Source of the DNA: Mycobacteroides chelonae
GTDB lineage: Bacteria; Actinomycetota; Actinomycetes; Mycobacteriales; Mycobacteriaceae
Reading direction: 5' to 3'
Length of the DNA: 64,000 nucleotides
NCBI GenBank assembly: GCA_014204435.1
Contig: JACHLF010000001.1
Span: 824,889 to 888,888, forward strand
In this document: positions 38,305 through 45,822 of the stretch, in pieces
How the letters are laid out: each line of letters starts with the position of its first letter
Position numbering within the stretch: the first letter of the stretch is position 1
Position numbers and translations under genes: made by a program
Notes under the pieces: generated by a model
Seen by the model: only the letters and a program-made list of their open reading frames with translations
Told to the model about the DNA's origin: nothing
Database searches by the model: none

Positions 38305-39999
38305 ATGAGTTCAGACACGCCCGTCGAGAGCAAGGGGCTCAAGGGCGGCGCGATGGGGCTGCTTTCCAGCGTCGTCGTTGGGCTCGCCTCCACGGCACCG
38401 GCCTACAGCCTGGCCGCCACCCTCGGGTTGATCGTCGCCAGTGGCGGTGCCCTGCTCGCCGGAGTCAAGGCGCCGGCCATCGTGCTGATTTCGTTCATCC
38501 CGATTTATCTGATCGCGGTGGCCTATCAGGAGCTGAATAAGGCCGAGCCGGACTGCGGCACCACCTTTACCTGGGCCTCGCGCACCTTCGGGCCGATTGT
38601 CGGATGGCTCGGTGGTTGGGGGATCATCGCCGCTGACGTCATCGTGATGGCGAACCTGGCTCAGATCGCGGGCGCCTATTCGTTCACGTTTGTCGGTGAT
38701 CTGGGGTGGACCGCGGCAGCAAGCCTGGCCGACAGCACCCTGTGGTCGACGGTGGCCGGCGTTCTGTGGATCATGATCATGACGTACGTCTGTTATCGCG
38801 GTATCGAAGTCTCGGTGCGTCTGCAGTACGCGCTCTTACTGGTCGAGATGGTTGTTCTAGTCGCCGTGTCGATCATCGCGCTGATCAAGGTCTACACCCA
38901 CAACGCCGAGGCCTACTCGTTGCTGCCTTCGCTGGCCTGGTTCTGGCCCGGGGGTTTGGATTTCGGCACCGTCATCGCACCCGCCGTGCTGACCACGATC
39001 TTCATTTACTGGGGTTGGGACACCGCAGTGGCTTGTAACGAGGAGTCCGATGACCCGGGACGCACGCCCGGGCGTGCCGCAGTGCTGTCCACATTCTTGC
39101 TTCTGGCCACCTATGCGCTGGTCAGTGTGGCTGCGGTGGCGTTCGCGGGAGTCGGCACCGAGGGGATAGGCCTGGGCAATCAGGAAAACGCCGCCGACGT
39201 GTTCGCAGCCATTGGTCCCGAGTTGTTCGGCGACAGCTTCCTGGGGCATGTGGGGATGCTGCTGTTGTCCGCGTCTATTCTGACGTCGGCCTCGGCCTGC
39301 ACCCAGACCACGATCCTGCCCACCGCCCGCACCACCCTGTCGATGGGTGTCTACAAGGCGCTGCCGGACTCATTCGCATCGATCCATCGCACGTATCTGA
39401 CACCCACTACTTCCACCGTGGCGATGGGTGCGGTCTCGATTGCCTGCTACGTGCTCTTTACGATCATCAGCACCAACCTGCTGACAGCGCTCATCGGATC
39501 GGTCGGCCTAATGATTGCTTTCTACTACGGGCTCACAGGATTCGCGTGTGTGTGGTTTTACCGTCGGACACTCACGCAGAGTGTGCGCAATTTCATGGTG
39601 CGTGGTGCGATCCCGTTGCTCGGTGGAATCGCACTGACGGTCATCTTCGCTTACGGGCTGATTCAGTACGCCAAGCCCAGCTGGCTCATCGACGACGCCG
39701 GCAACAACGTCACCGTGTTCGGATTCGGGGCTGTGGCGGTGGTTGGTATCGGCGCACTGGTGCTCGGCGTCGTTGTGATGATGCTGTGGCGGGTGGCCGC
39801 TCCGCCGTTTTTCCAGGGGGCGACGCTGCCACGGCGCAGCGCGGATCTGGTGCTGGCGCCCGCTGCCGCCACAACACATTTCGGTCTGCCCGATGCGGTC
39901 GAGGCACAGCAGACCGTCATCGCCGGCGACCTGTCCAACCTGCCGGAGGGCGAGGTCGCGGTGAACCCGCAGACAGGCGAGGAATTCACCAAGGACTAG
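38305..39999 (+). CDS. APC-superfamily amino acid permease
   Basis: This 564-residue transporter has about twelve to thirteen membrane helices. The ATG at 38305 follows GGGAG by 8 bases. Earlier in-frame ATGs lack this. Start of the bundle: GLLSSVVVGLASTAPAYSLA (about 17-36). Family signs are ELNKAEPDCGTTFTWASRTFG (about 86-106), typical of APC helix III, and WGWDTAVACNEESDDPGRTPG (about 240-260). A cytosolic tail of about 65 residues ends NPQTGEEFTKD. It probably imports amino acids or polyamines. The neighbouring aminotransferase/ALDH/Lrp cluster makes a polyamine or amino-acid substrate reasonable but unproven. Confidence 0.87.
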   Translation: MSSDTPVESKGLKGGAMGLLSSVVVGLASTAPAYSLAATLGLIVASGGALLAGVKAPAIVLISFIPIYLIAVAYQELNKAEPDCGTTFTWASRTFGPIVGWLGGWGIIAADVIVMANLAQIAGAYSFTFVGDLGWTAAASLADSTLWSTVAGVLWIMIMTYVCYRGIEVSVRLQYALLLVEMVVLVAVSIIALIKVYTHNAEAYSLLPSLAWFWPGGLDFGTVIAPAVLTTIFIYWGWDTAVACNEESDDPGRTPGRAAVLSTFLLLATYALVSVAAVAFAGVGTEGIGLGNQENAADVFAAIGPELFGDSFLGHVGMLLLSASILTSASACTQTTILPTARTTLSMGVYKALPDSFASIHRTYLTPTTSTVAMGAVSIACYVLFTIISTNLLTALIGSVGLMIAFYYGLTGFACVWFYRRTLTQSVRNFMVRGAIPLLGGIALTVIFAYGLIQYAKPSWLIDDAGNNVTVFGFGAVAVVGIGALVLGVVVMMLWRVAAPPFFQGATLPRRSADLVLAPAAATTHFGLPDAVEAQQTVIAGDLSNLPEGEVAVNPQTGEEFTKD

Positions 40000-40196
40000 A
40001 GTCCGGCGAGTGCCGCCCCGGCGGCGTCATCGTCGGAATCCAGTCTTCGGCCAGGATTTCGGTGAGCCGCGCGGCTTGCTGCCGTGCGGTCAGATCGACG
40101 GAGCGATAGACACTGCCTGACTGACGCGCGTTGCGCTGCATCCCGGACGTGCGATCGCGCCGCAGTGATTCGTACAGGGCCAGTTGGCGGGGGGCG

Positions 40197-40457
40197 GTGC
40201 CGACGGCCACCCGAGCGCTCAAGCAACTGGAAGAACGCGGTGTGGTGGAGCGCACTCGCTCGTCATCCGATGACCGTTTGGTGCTGGTGGGCCTGATCGC
40301 CGCCGGGCGTACGCGGGTCATCAAGGCTCAGTCGGCCTTTCGGGCTCGGCAGCATGAGGTCTTCGCGGAGCTAACCAGCGCCGATCGGCGCGCGATCACC
40401 GGCGGCCTCACCAGGCTCGCGGCGTTGATCGACGACAACGTGGACGTGTGGACTTAG
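40197..40457 (+). pseudogene. MarR-family regulator, C-terminal remnant
   Basis: The frame reads VPTATRALKQLEERGVVERT then SSSDDRLVLVGLIAAG, the recognition helix and wing of a MarR protein, followed by a C-terminal dimerisation helix (ADRRAITGGLTRLAALIDDN) and TAG. The N-terminal dimerisation helix and the first HTH helices are missing, with stops in the frame upstream. The 197 bases between the permease stop (39999) and here hold no convincing gene. A minus-strand frame there has good codon bias but no family I know. The stop overlaps the ALDH stop. A short functional regulator is unlikely. Confidence 0.6.
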
Positions 40458-41950
40458 CGTTTCGCGAAAATGATTCTGTGCCAGTCTTTTTCGTCAATAC
40501 CGGTGATATCGCTCATGACGTGCTTGATGGTGAGGTATTCATCAAGGGAGTAGTCGGACATGTCCTTGCCGAATCCGGAGGCGCCGAATCCGCCGTGGGG
40601 CATCTCGCTGATGATGGGGATGTGGTCGTTGATCCAGACGCATCCCGCCGTGATCTCCCGTGATGCCCGCTGCGCGCGATATACGTCGCGCGTCCAGGCG
40701 GAGGCGGCAAGGCCGTAGGCCGTGTCATTGGCCTGCCGTAGCGCATCGTCGTCATCGGTGAAGGCGCGTACGGTGAGCACCGGGCCGAAGATCTCGTCAC
40801 GGTAGGCCTCGGAGGTCTCGGCCACATCCGCGATCAACGTGGGTCGGTAGAAAGATCCCGGCAGATCGGGGCAGCTTGCGCCGGTGACGATCCGGCCGCC
40901 CTGCAAGGGGGCGCGGTCCACCATCTTCGACACCCTGGCGCGGTGTGCCTCCGAGATCAGTGGCCCGATATCAGTGTTCGGGTCCAGGGGATCGCCGACG
41001 ACCACCTTTCCCATCACCTCGCCGACGCCTGCGACGAAGTCGTCGTACAGCTCGCGGGCGACGATGGCCCGTGTGGCGGCCGTGCAGTCCTGGCCGGAAT
41101 TGATGATCGCGCCCGCGACCGCGCCCTGGATCGCGGCGTCCAGATCGGCGTCGTCGAAGACGACGAAGGGCGCCTTGCCGCCGAGCTCCAATTGCGTTCT
41201 ATGGCCGTGAACGGCCGCTGCCGCCATCACCTTTCGGCCCACGGCGGTGGAGCCGGTGAACGTCACCAAATCCACATCGGGGTGACCCGCGAGTGCGTCG
41301 CCCACGTCATCGCCACGCCCGGTGACGACGTTGAGCACGCCGTCGGGTAGCCCGGCCTCGGCGGCGAGACGTGCCAGAGTCAGTGTCGTCAGTGGTGTCA
41401 GCTCGCTGGGCTTGATCACCACCGTGCATCCCGCCGCCAGCGCGGGCAGCACCTTCCACACCGCCATCTGAAGCGGGTAGTTCCACGGGGTGATGGTGGC
41501 GACCACTCCGGCAGCTTGGCGCCGGATGCTGGAGGTGTGGTCGGCCGAGTATTCGGCCGTCGCCTTGCCCTCCAGATGTCTTGCCGCACCGGCGAAGAAC
41601 TCGACATTGTCGATGCTGCCGGGCACGTCGAATTCGGAGGCCAGGCGTACGGGCTTGCCGGTCTGCGCGACCTCCTCGGCCACCAGTGTGTCGGCACTGG
41701 CGGCCATCGCGGCCGCGAGTTTGGCGAGGACGCCCGCGCGATCGACGGGTGTCGACGACGCCCAGCCGGGCCCCGCGGCCCGGGCGGCCGCCACCGCGGA
41801 GTCCACGTCATCGGGGGTGGACAAGGCCAGTTCCGCGACGGTGGTACCGGTCGCGGGGTTGATCACGCGGTGGGTGTCTCCACGGGTTGCGACGGGTCGG
41901 CCGTTGATCCAGCTACTGGGGGCGCTCACCTCGCCCACGGTATCGAACAT
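40454..41950 (-). CDS. Aldehyde dehydrogenase, gamma-aminobutyraldehyde/betaine-aldehyde type
   Basis: This 498-residue NAD(P)-dependent ALDH has ITPWNYPLQMAVWKVLPALA (about 153-172), TFTGSTAVGRKV (about 230-241), general base Glu255 in LELGGKAP and catalytic Cys289 in NSGQDCTAATR. It ends with a FGASGFGKDMSDYSLDEY motif typical of PatD/Prr-like enzymes that oxidise aminoaldehydes. It is divergent from the Lrp regulator, which is followed by an aminotransferase and a saccharopine-dehydrogenase-like gene. The set suits polyamine or diamine breakdown. The substrate is inferred from context. Confidence 0.88.
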   Translation of the reverse strand: MFDTVGEVSAPSSWINGRPVATRGDTHRVINPATGTTVAELALSTPDDVDSAVAAARAAGPGWASSTPVDRAGVLAKLAAAMAASADTLVAEEVAQTGKPVRLASEFDVPGSIDNVEFFAGAARHLEGKATAEYSADHTSSIRRQAAGVVATITPWNYPLQMAVWKVLPALAAGCTVVIKPSELTPLTTLTLARLAAEAGLPDGVLNVVTGRGDDVGDALAGHPDVDLVTFTGSTAVGRKVMAAAAVHGHRTQLELGGKAPFVVFDDADLDAAIQGAVAGAIINSGQDCTAATRAIVARELYDDFVAGVGEVMGKVVVGDPLDPNTDIGPLISEAHRARVSKMVDRAPLQGGRIVTGASCPDLPGSFYRPTLIADVAETSEAYRDEIFGPVLTVRAFTDDDDALRQANDTAYGLAASAWTRDVYRAQRASREITAGCVWINDHIPIISEMPHGGFGASGFGKDMSDYSLDEYLTIKHVMSDITGIDEKDWHRIIFAKR

Positions 41951-42001
41951 TGCGGACTACGGCCACGGATTCCATCGTCAAAGATCCGTTGATATTGTCA
42001 A

Positions 42002-42032
42002 TTCGTCGTAAAACGTTGCAAAAATAGACGAA
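42002..42032. promoter_or_regulatory. Inverted repeat in the ALDH-Lrp intergenic region
   Basis: TTCGTC (42002-42007) is mirrored by GACGAA (42027-42032) around an AT-rich 19-base interval, in the 102 bases between the divergent ALDH and Lrp starts. Lrp/AsnC proteins usually bind such spaced, AT-rich repeats, so this is a plausible shared operator. Confidence 0.4.
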
Positions 42033-42052
42033 ATCCGTGCACAATCAAGCTT

Positions 42053-42559
42053 GTGGCCAACACGACACGACGACTGCTGCGGGTCGCGGACCCGGGCAAC
42101 GGATCCGCGGCATTCCAGCTCGACGACGTCTCCAAAGCGATCGTCGAGGAACTCCAGCAGGACGGGCGGCGGCCTTACGCGACCATCGGAAAGTCGATAG
42201 GGCTCTCCGAGGCCGCGGTGCGACAACGTGTGCAACGCATGATCGACGCGGGCGTCATGCAGATTGTCGCCGTCACCGATCCCATGCAGCTCGGATTCAA
42301 ACGTCAGGCGATGATCGGCATCAAATGCTCCGGTGACACCACCGAGGTGGCTGATCGGCTGGCCGAGCTGGAAGCGGTCGATTACGTGGTGCTCACCGCG
42401 GGCACCTTCGACGCGATCGTCGAAGTGGTCTGCGAGGACGACGACGATCTGCTCGATCTGTTGAACAAGCAGATCCGCGCGGTGTCGGGAGTGACCTCAA
42501 CGGAAACTCTGGTCTATCTGAAACTAGTGAAACAACAATATAATTGGGGAACACGGTGA
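42053..42559 (+). CDS. Lrp/AsnC-family transcriptional regulator
   Basis: This 168-residue regulator has an N-terminal HTH, FQLDDVSKAIVEELQQDGRR and then YATIGKSIGLSEAAVRQRVQRM (about 23-62). A C-terminal RAM/ACT-like sensor follows, with ITDPMQLG-like VTDPMQLGFKRQAMIGIKC and VVLTAGTFDAIVEVVCEDD. It starts with GTG and its stop overlaps the aminotransferase GTG (GTGA). The divergent ALDH and cotranscribed aminotransferase are the natural targets. The effector is likely an amino acid or diamine of that pathway. Confidence 0.9.
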   Translation: MANTTRRLLRVADPGNGSAAFQLDDVSKAIVEELQQDGRRPYATIGKSIGLSEAAVRQRVQRMIDAGVMQIVAVTDPMQLGFKRQAMIGIKCSGDTTEVADRLAELEAVDYVVLTAGTFDAIVEVVCEDDDDLLDLLNKQIRAVSGVTSTETLVYLKLVKQQYNWGTR

Positions 42560-43941
42560 CAACCGTCCATGCAGCACAAGGCACTTACGGCGATCTGGAC
42601 GCGAAGGCGTCGCGGCATCTGTGGGGGCACTTCGCCCGCCATGGTGCCGGTATCACGCCGCCGATCATCACCCGCGGTGAGGGAGTGCGGATCTGGGACG
42701 AGCACGGCCGCAGTTACCTGGACGGCCTGTCCGGACTCTTCGTCGTGCAGGCCGGGCACGGCCGCGCCGAACTGGCGCAGGCCGCGGCGCGCCAGGCCGA
42801 GAAGCTCGCCTACTTTCCGCTGTGGTCCTACGCCACGGAGCCGGCGATCGAGCTGGCCGAACGCCTTGCCGGGTACGCGCCGGGTGACTTGAACCGGGTC
42901 TTCTTCACCACCGGCGGTGGAGAAGCGGTGGAAAGTGCGTGGAAGCTGGCCAAGCAGTTCTTCAAGCTGACCGGCAAGCCCGGTAAGCACAAGGTGATTT
43001 CGCGGGCCATCGCCTACCACGGCACCCCGCAGGGTGCGCTGGCCATCACCGGCCTGCCCGCGTTCAAGGCGCCTTTCGAACCGCTGACTCCGGGCGGGTT
43101 CCGCGCGCCGAACACCAACTTCTATCGCGCGCCGGAGCCGTATGCCCACGACCCCAAGGCATTCGGCCGCTACTGCGCTGACCGCATTGCCGAGGCCATC
43201 GAATTCGAGGGGCCGGAGACGGTGTGCGCTGTTTTTCTTGAACCCGTGCAGAACGCGGGCGGCTGCTTCCCTCCGCCACCGGGATACTTCGAGCGGGTGC
43301 GCGAGATCTGTGACGAGTACGACGTGTTGTTGGTGTCGGACGAGGTGATCTGCGCGTTCGGTCGCATCGGATCGATGTTCGCCTGTGAGGATTTCGGCTA
43401 TCAGCCCGATATCATCACCTGTGCCAAGGGCATGACTTCCGGCTACTCGCCCATCGGGGCCATGATCGCCACCGACCGGCTGTTCGAGCCGTTCGACGAC
43501 GGCAAGACCACCTTCCCGCATGGGTATACCTTTGGCGGCCATCCCGTTTCGGCGGCGGTGGCATTGGCCAATCTCGATGTCTTCGAGCGTGAGGGGCTCA
43601 ACGATCGGGTGCGTGAGAATGCCCCGGTGTTCCGCTCCACCCTGGAGAGACTGCACGATCTGCCGATCGTCGGCGACGTGCGCGGTGAGGGTTACTTCTA
43701 CGGAATCGAGCTGGTCAAGGACAAGGTCACCAAGGAGACGTTCAGCGGCGAGGAGAGCGAGCGGCTGCTGCGTGGATTCCTGTCGGCCGCGCTCTGGGAC
43801 GCGGGGCTGTATTGCCGCGCCGACGACCGTGGCGATCCGGTGATTCAGCTTGCGCCACCGCTGATCAGCGGCCCGCGCGAGTTCGAGGCGATCGAGCAGA
43901 TCCTGCGCGGGGTGCTCACCGAGGCATGGGCGCGGTTATAG
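42556..43941 (+). CDS. Class III pyridoxal-phosphate aminotransferase (omega-aminotransferase)
   Basis: This 461-residue enzyme starts at the GTG overlapping the Lrp stop (VTTVHAAQGTYGDL). The PLP lysine is Lys291 in ITCAKGMTSGYSPIG. Other family motifs are FTTGGGEAVESAWKLAKQ (about 117-134), HGTPQGALAITG (about 155-166) and LLVSDEVICAFGR (about 258-270). Such enzymes move amino groups from diamines, beta-alanine or GABA to pyruvate or 2-oxoglutarate. With the ALDH on the opposite strand it forms an amine-to-acid pair. Putrescine or a related polyamine is the favoured substrate. The exact one is unknown. Confidence 0.88.
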   Translation: MTTVHAAQGTYGDLDAKASRHLWGHFARHGAGITPPIITRGEGVRIWDEHGRSYLDGLSGLFVVQAGHGRAELAQAAARQAEKLAYFPLWSYATEPAIELAERLAGYAPGDLNRVFFTTGGGEAVESAWKLAKQFFKLTGKPGKHKVISRAIAYHGTPQGALAITGLPAFKAPFEPLTPGGFRAPNTNFYRAPEPYAHDPKAFGRYCADRIAEAIEFEGPETVCAVFLEPVQNAGGCFPPPPGYFERVREICDEYDVLLVSDEVICAFGRIGSMFACEDFGYQPDIITCAKGMTSGYSPIGAMIATDRLFEPFDDGKTTFPHGYTFGGHPVSAAVALANLDVFEREGLNDRVRENAPVFRSTLERLHDLPIVGDVRGEGYFYGIELVKDKVTKETFSGEESERLLRGFLSAALWDAGLYCRADDRGDPVIQLAPPLISGPREFEAIEQILRGVLTEAWARL

Positions 43942-43943
43942 CC

Positions 43944-45170
43944 ATGAGAGTCCTCATCGTGGGTGCCGGGGGAGTGGGCAGTGCCGCCGCGTTCATCGCG
44001 GCGCGACGGGAGTTCTTCGAAGCTCTGGTGATCGCGGACTACGACATCGCGCGGGCGCACAAGGTGGTCGATCGTCTCGGTGATCCACGGTTCACGGCGG
44101 CCCGCATCGACGCCTCGTCGGCGCAGGATGTGGCTGCCCTGTGCCGGGAACATCGCATCACCCACGCGCTCAACGCGGTCGATCCTCGATATGTCATGGG
44201 CGTCTTCGACGGATGCTACGCCGCGGGGGTGACCTACCTCGACATGGCGATGAGCCTGTCGCACCGTCACCCGGACAAGCCCTACGAGTTGCCCGGCGTG
44301 ATGCTCGGTGATGAACAGTTCGCGGCCGCCGAAAAGTGGCAGACCGCAGGGTTGTTGGCGTTGGTGGGCATCGGGGTCGAGCCGGGCCTCAGCGATGTGT
44401 TCGCCCGGTACGCGGCCGATCACCTGTTCTCGGAGATCGACGAGTTGGGTACCCGCGACGGATCTAACCTGGAAGTGCAGGGGTATCGCTTTGCTCCGTC
44501 GTTCTCCATCTGGACGACCATCGAGGAATGCCTCAACCCGCCCCTGATCTGGGAGCGCGACAAGGGGTTCTTCACCACCGAGCCTTTCAGCGAGCCGGAG
44601 GTTTTCGACTTTCCGGGAGGCATCGGTCCCGTCGAATGCGTTAACGTCGAGCACGAGGAAGTGGTGCTTATGCCGCGCTGGGTCAACGCCCGGCGGGTCA
44701 CCTTCAAATACGGCCTGGGTGCCGAGTTCATCAACGTGTTGCGCACCCTGCACCTGGTCGGGCTGGACAGCACCGACCCGGTCAGTGTGCACGCCAACGG
44801 CGGTGCCGCGGCGGTGAGTCCTCGCGATGTGGTGGCGGCCTGCCTGCCGGACCCTGCCGGGCTCGGACACCTGATGCGCGGTGCGACCTGTGCGGGCCTT
44901 TGGGTCACCGGTACGGGCAAGGACGGCCGGCCGCGTGAGGTCTATCTGCATCACGTCGTCGACAACGAATGGACGATGGCCCGCGATGGTGCGCAGTGCG
45001 TGGTGTGGCAGACCGCCGTCAATCCGGTCGTGGCCCTGGAGCTGCTCGCCGAGGGTGCCTGGAGTGGCAGCGGCGTGCTGGGGCCGGAGGCCTTCGACAG
45101 CCTGCCGTTCTTGGATCGGCTGAACACCTTCGGTGCGCCCTGGGGCATCCAGGAACGGGTCGCCGCTTAA
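43944..45170 (+). CDS. Saccharopine dehydrogenase-like NAD(P)-binding oxidoreductase
   Basis: This 408-residue protein starts MRVLIVGAGGVGSAAAFIAAR (GxGGxGS Rossmann fold) two bases after the aminotransferase stop. It carries AGVTYLDMAMS and GIGVEPGLSDVFARYAADHL, the saccharopine/carboxynorspermidine dehydrogenase pattern. It could reduce an imine between an aldehyde and an amine, or act in reverse as a lysine- or polyamine-related dehydrogenase. Genomic coupling with the aminotransferase, ALDH and Lrp suggests one pathway. No enzyme of this exact set is assigned in my knowledge, so the substrate is open. Confidence 0.82.
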   Translation: MRVLIVGAGGVGSAAAFIAARREFFEALVIADYDIARAHKVVDRLGDPRFTAARIDASSAQDVAALCREHRITHALNAVDPRYVMGVFDGCYAAGVTYLDMAMSLSHRHPDKPYELPGVMLGDEQFAAAEKWQTAGLLALVGIGVEPGLSDVFARYAADHLFSEIDELGTRDGSNLEVQGYRFAPSFSIWTTIEECLNPPLIWERDKGFFTTEPFSEPEVFDFPGGIGPVECVNVEHEEVVLMPRWVNARRVTFKYGLGAEFINVLRTLHLVGLDSTDPVSVHANGGAAAVSPRDVVAACLPDPAGLGHLMRGATCAGLWVTGTGKDGRPREVYLHHVVDNEWTMARDGAQCVVWQTAVNPVVALELLAEGAWSGSGVLGPEAFDSLPFLDRLNTFGAPWGIQERVAA

Positions 45171-45589
45171 TCGCGGGTGACTCCCTTGTACGGGTTGGGC
45201 ACGCGGCCATTGCTGGCCGCCGACAGGATCGGCAACGTCGAGAAGGTGACGGCCGGAAGCCGCAGCGACGTGCCGTCCACGAGCTGGGCATGGGCCCAGG
45301 CGTGCTTGTCGAATCCGAGGCCCTTGACCTCGGTCCAGGGAAGCGTCCGGACCGTCGTCAGTGTGCGCACCTGCACCGATTCGGTGTCGACCGCGGTCTG
45401 ATACCGGTAAATCGCATACGAGATGACGACGGGGACGGCCAGCAGTGGCGCGAGAATCGGGAGATACAGGACGAACGCCAGGATGCCGAGCGCAAGAAAC
45501 CCGGACATGAAATGCGCCATCGGAGATATCCGCACGATTGTCGACCTTCGCGTCGGCGGCTCATCCGGGGTTCGCTTCGTCTCTCCCAT
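45167..45589 (-). CDS. PH-domain membrane protein, CFP-6-like (Rv3004-like)
   Basis: This 140-residue protein starts at the ATG of MGETKRTPDEPP. A hydrophobic pair GFLALGILAFVLYLP and ILAPLLAVPVVISYAIY (about 30-62) makes a membrane hairpin. The rest (VQVRTLTTVRTLPWTEVKGLGF to RLPAVTFSTLPILSAASNGR then VPNPY) matches the bacterial PH domain of low-molecular-weight antigen CFP-6. The start is supported by similarity, although the open frame continues through the ilv leader. It lies convergent with the saccharopine-like gene and divergent from ilvB. Function is unknown. Confidence 0.83.
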   Translation of the reverse strand: MGETKRTPDEPPTRRSTIVRISPMAHFMSGFLALGILAFVLYLPILAPLLAVPVVISYAIYRYQTAVDTESVQVRTLTTVRTLPWTEVKGLGFDKHAWAHAQLVDGTSLRLPAVTFSTLPILSAASNGRVPNPYKGVTRD

Positions 45590-45653
45590 ACACACAGTGT
45601 CCCTGATGGATCGGATTTGACTCGGACCTCCGGAAACGACTACCGTGCGCGAT

Positions 45654-45704
45654 GTGAACAACCACACCTTGCTCGTAGTAATCGGTATGCGCGTCGACGC
45701 GTAG
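45654..45704 (+). CDS. ilvBNC leader peptide
   Basis: A 16-codon ORF, GTG to TAG, reads VNNHTLLVVIGMRVDA. The run of Leu-Leu-Val-Val-Ile is the expected sensor in a ribosome-mediated attenuator for branched-chain amino acid synthesis. It ends 119 bases before the ilvB ATG and is followed by competing stem-loops and a terminator. No strong ribosome-binding site is seen, so translation may start on a near-leaderless transcript. Function is inferred from codon content and place. Confidence 0.75.
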   Translation: MNNHTLLVVIGMRVDA

Positions 45705-45740
45705 CCCGAGTCCAAGGCAACTCGCGCACACTCGACGCGC
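45689..45740 (+). promoter_or_regulatory. ilv attenuator: alternative (antiterminator) pairing
   Basis: GCGCGTCGA (45689-45697), inside the leader-peptide codons for Met-Arg-Val-Asp, can pair over 9 bp with TCGACGCGC (45732-45740), just before the terminator stem. A CGAGT/ACTCG pairing inside the loop is also possible. Ribosome stalling at the Leu-Val-Ile codons would change which pairs form, as in attenuator control. Confidence 0.6.
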
Positions 45741-45776
45741 AACCCTCGTACAGCAGACCGCTGGCGGGGGTTTTTT
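45741..45776 (+). terminator. ilv attenuator terminator
   Basis: AACCCTCG pairs with CGGGGGTT (one wobble), enclosing a second small CAGC/GCTG stem, and is followed directly by TTTT. It stands about 37 bases after the leader-peptide stop and about 47 bases before the ilvB ATG. An intrinsic terminator there would cut off ilvBNC transcription. Confidence 0.8.
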
Positions 45777-45822
45777 GTTGCCATAGGTTTTCGGTACGGC
45801 CACAACAAGAGGACAGACCACC

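Noticed and set aside
39986..40324. Minus-strand frame with good codon bias next to the permease gene
   Set aside because: It crosses the permease end and the MarR relic and matches no family I know. I kept only the MarR relic and noted the area as empty.
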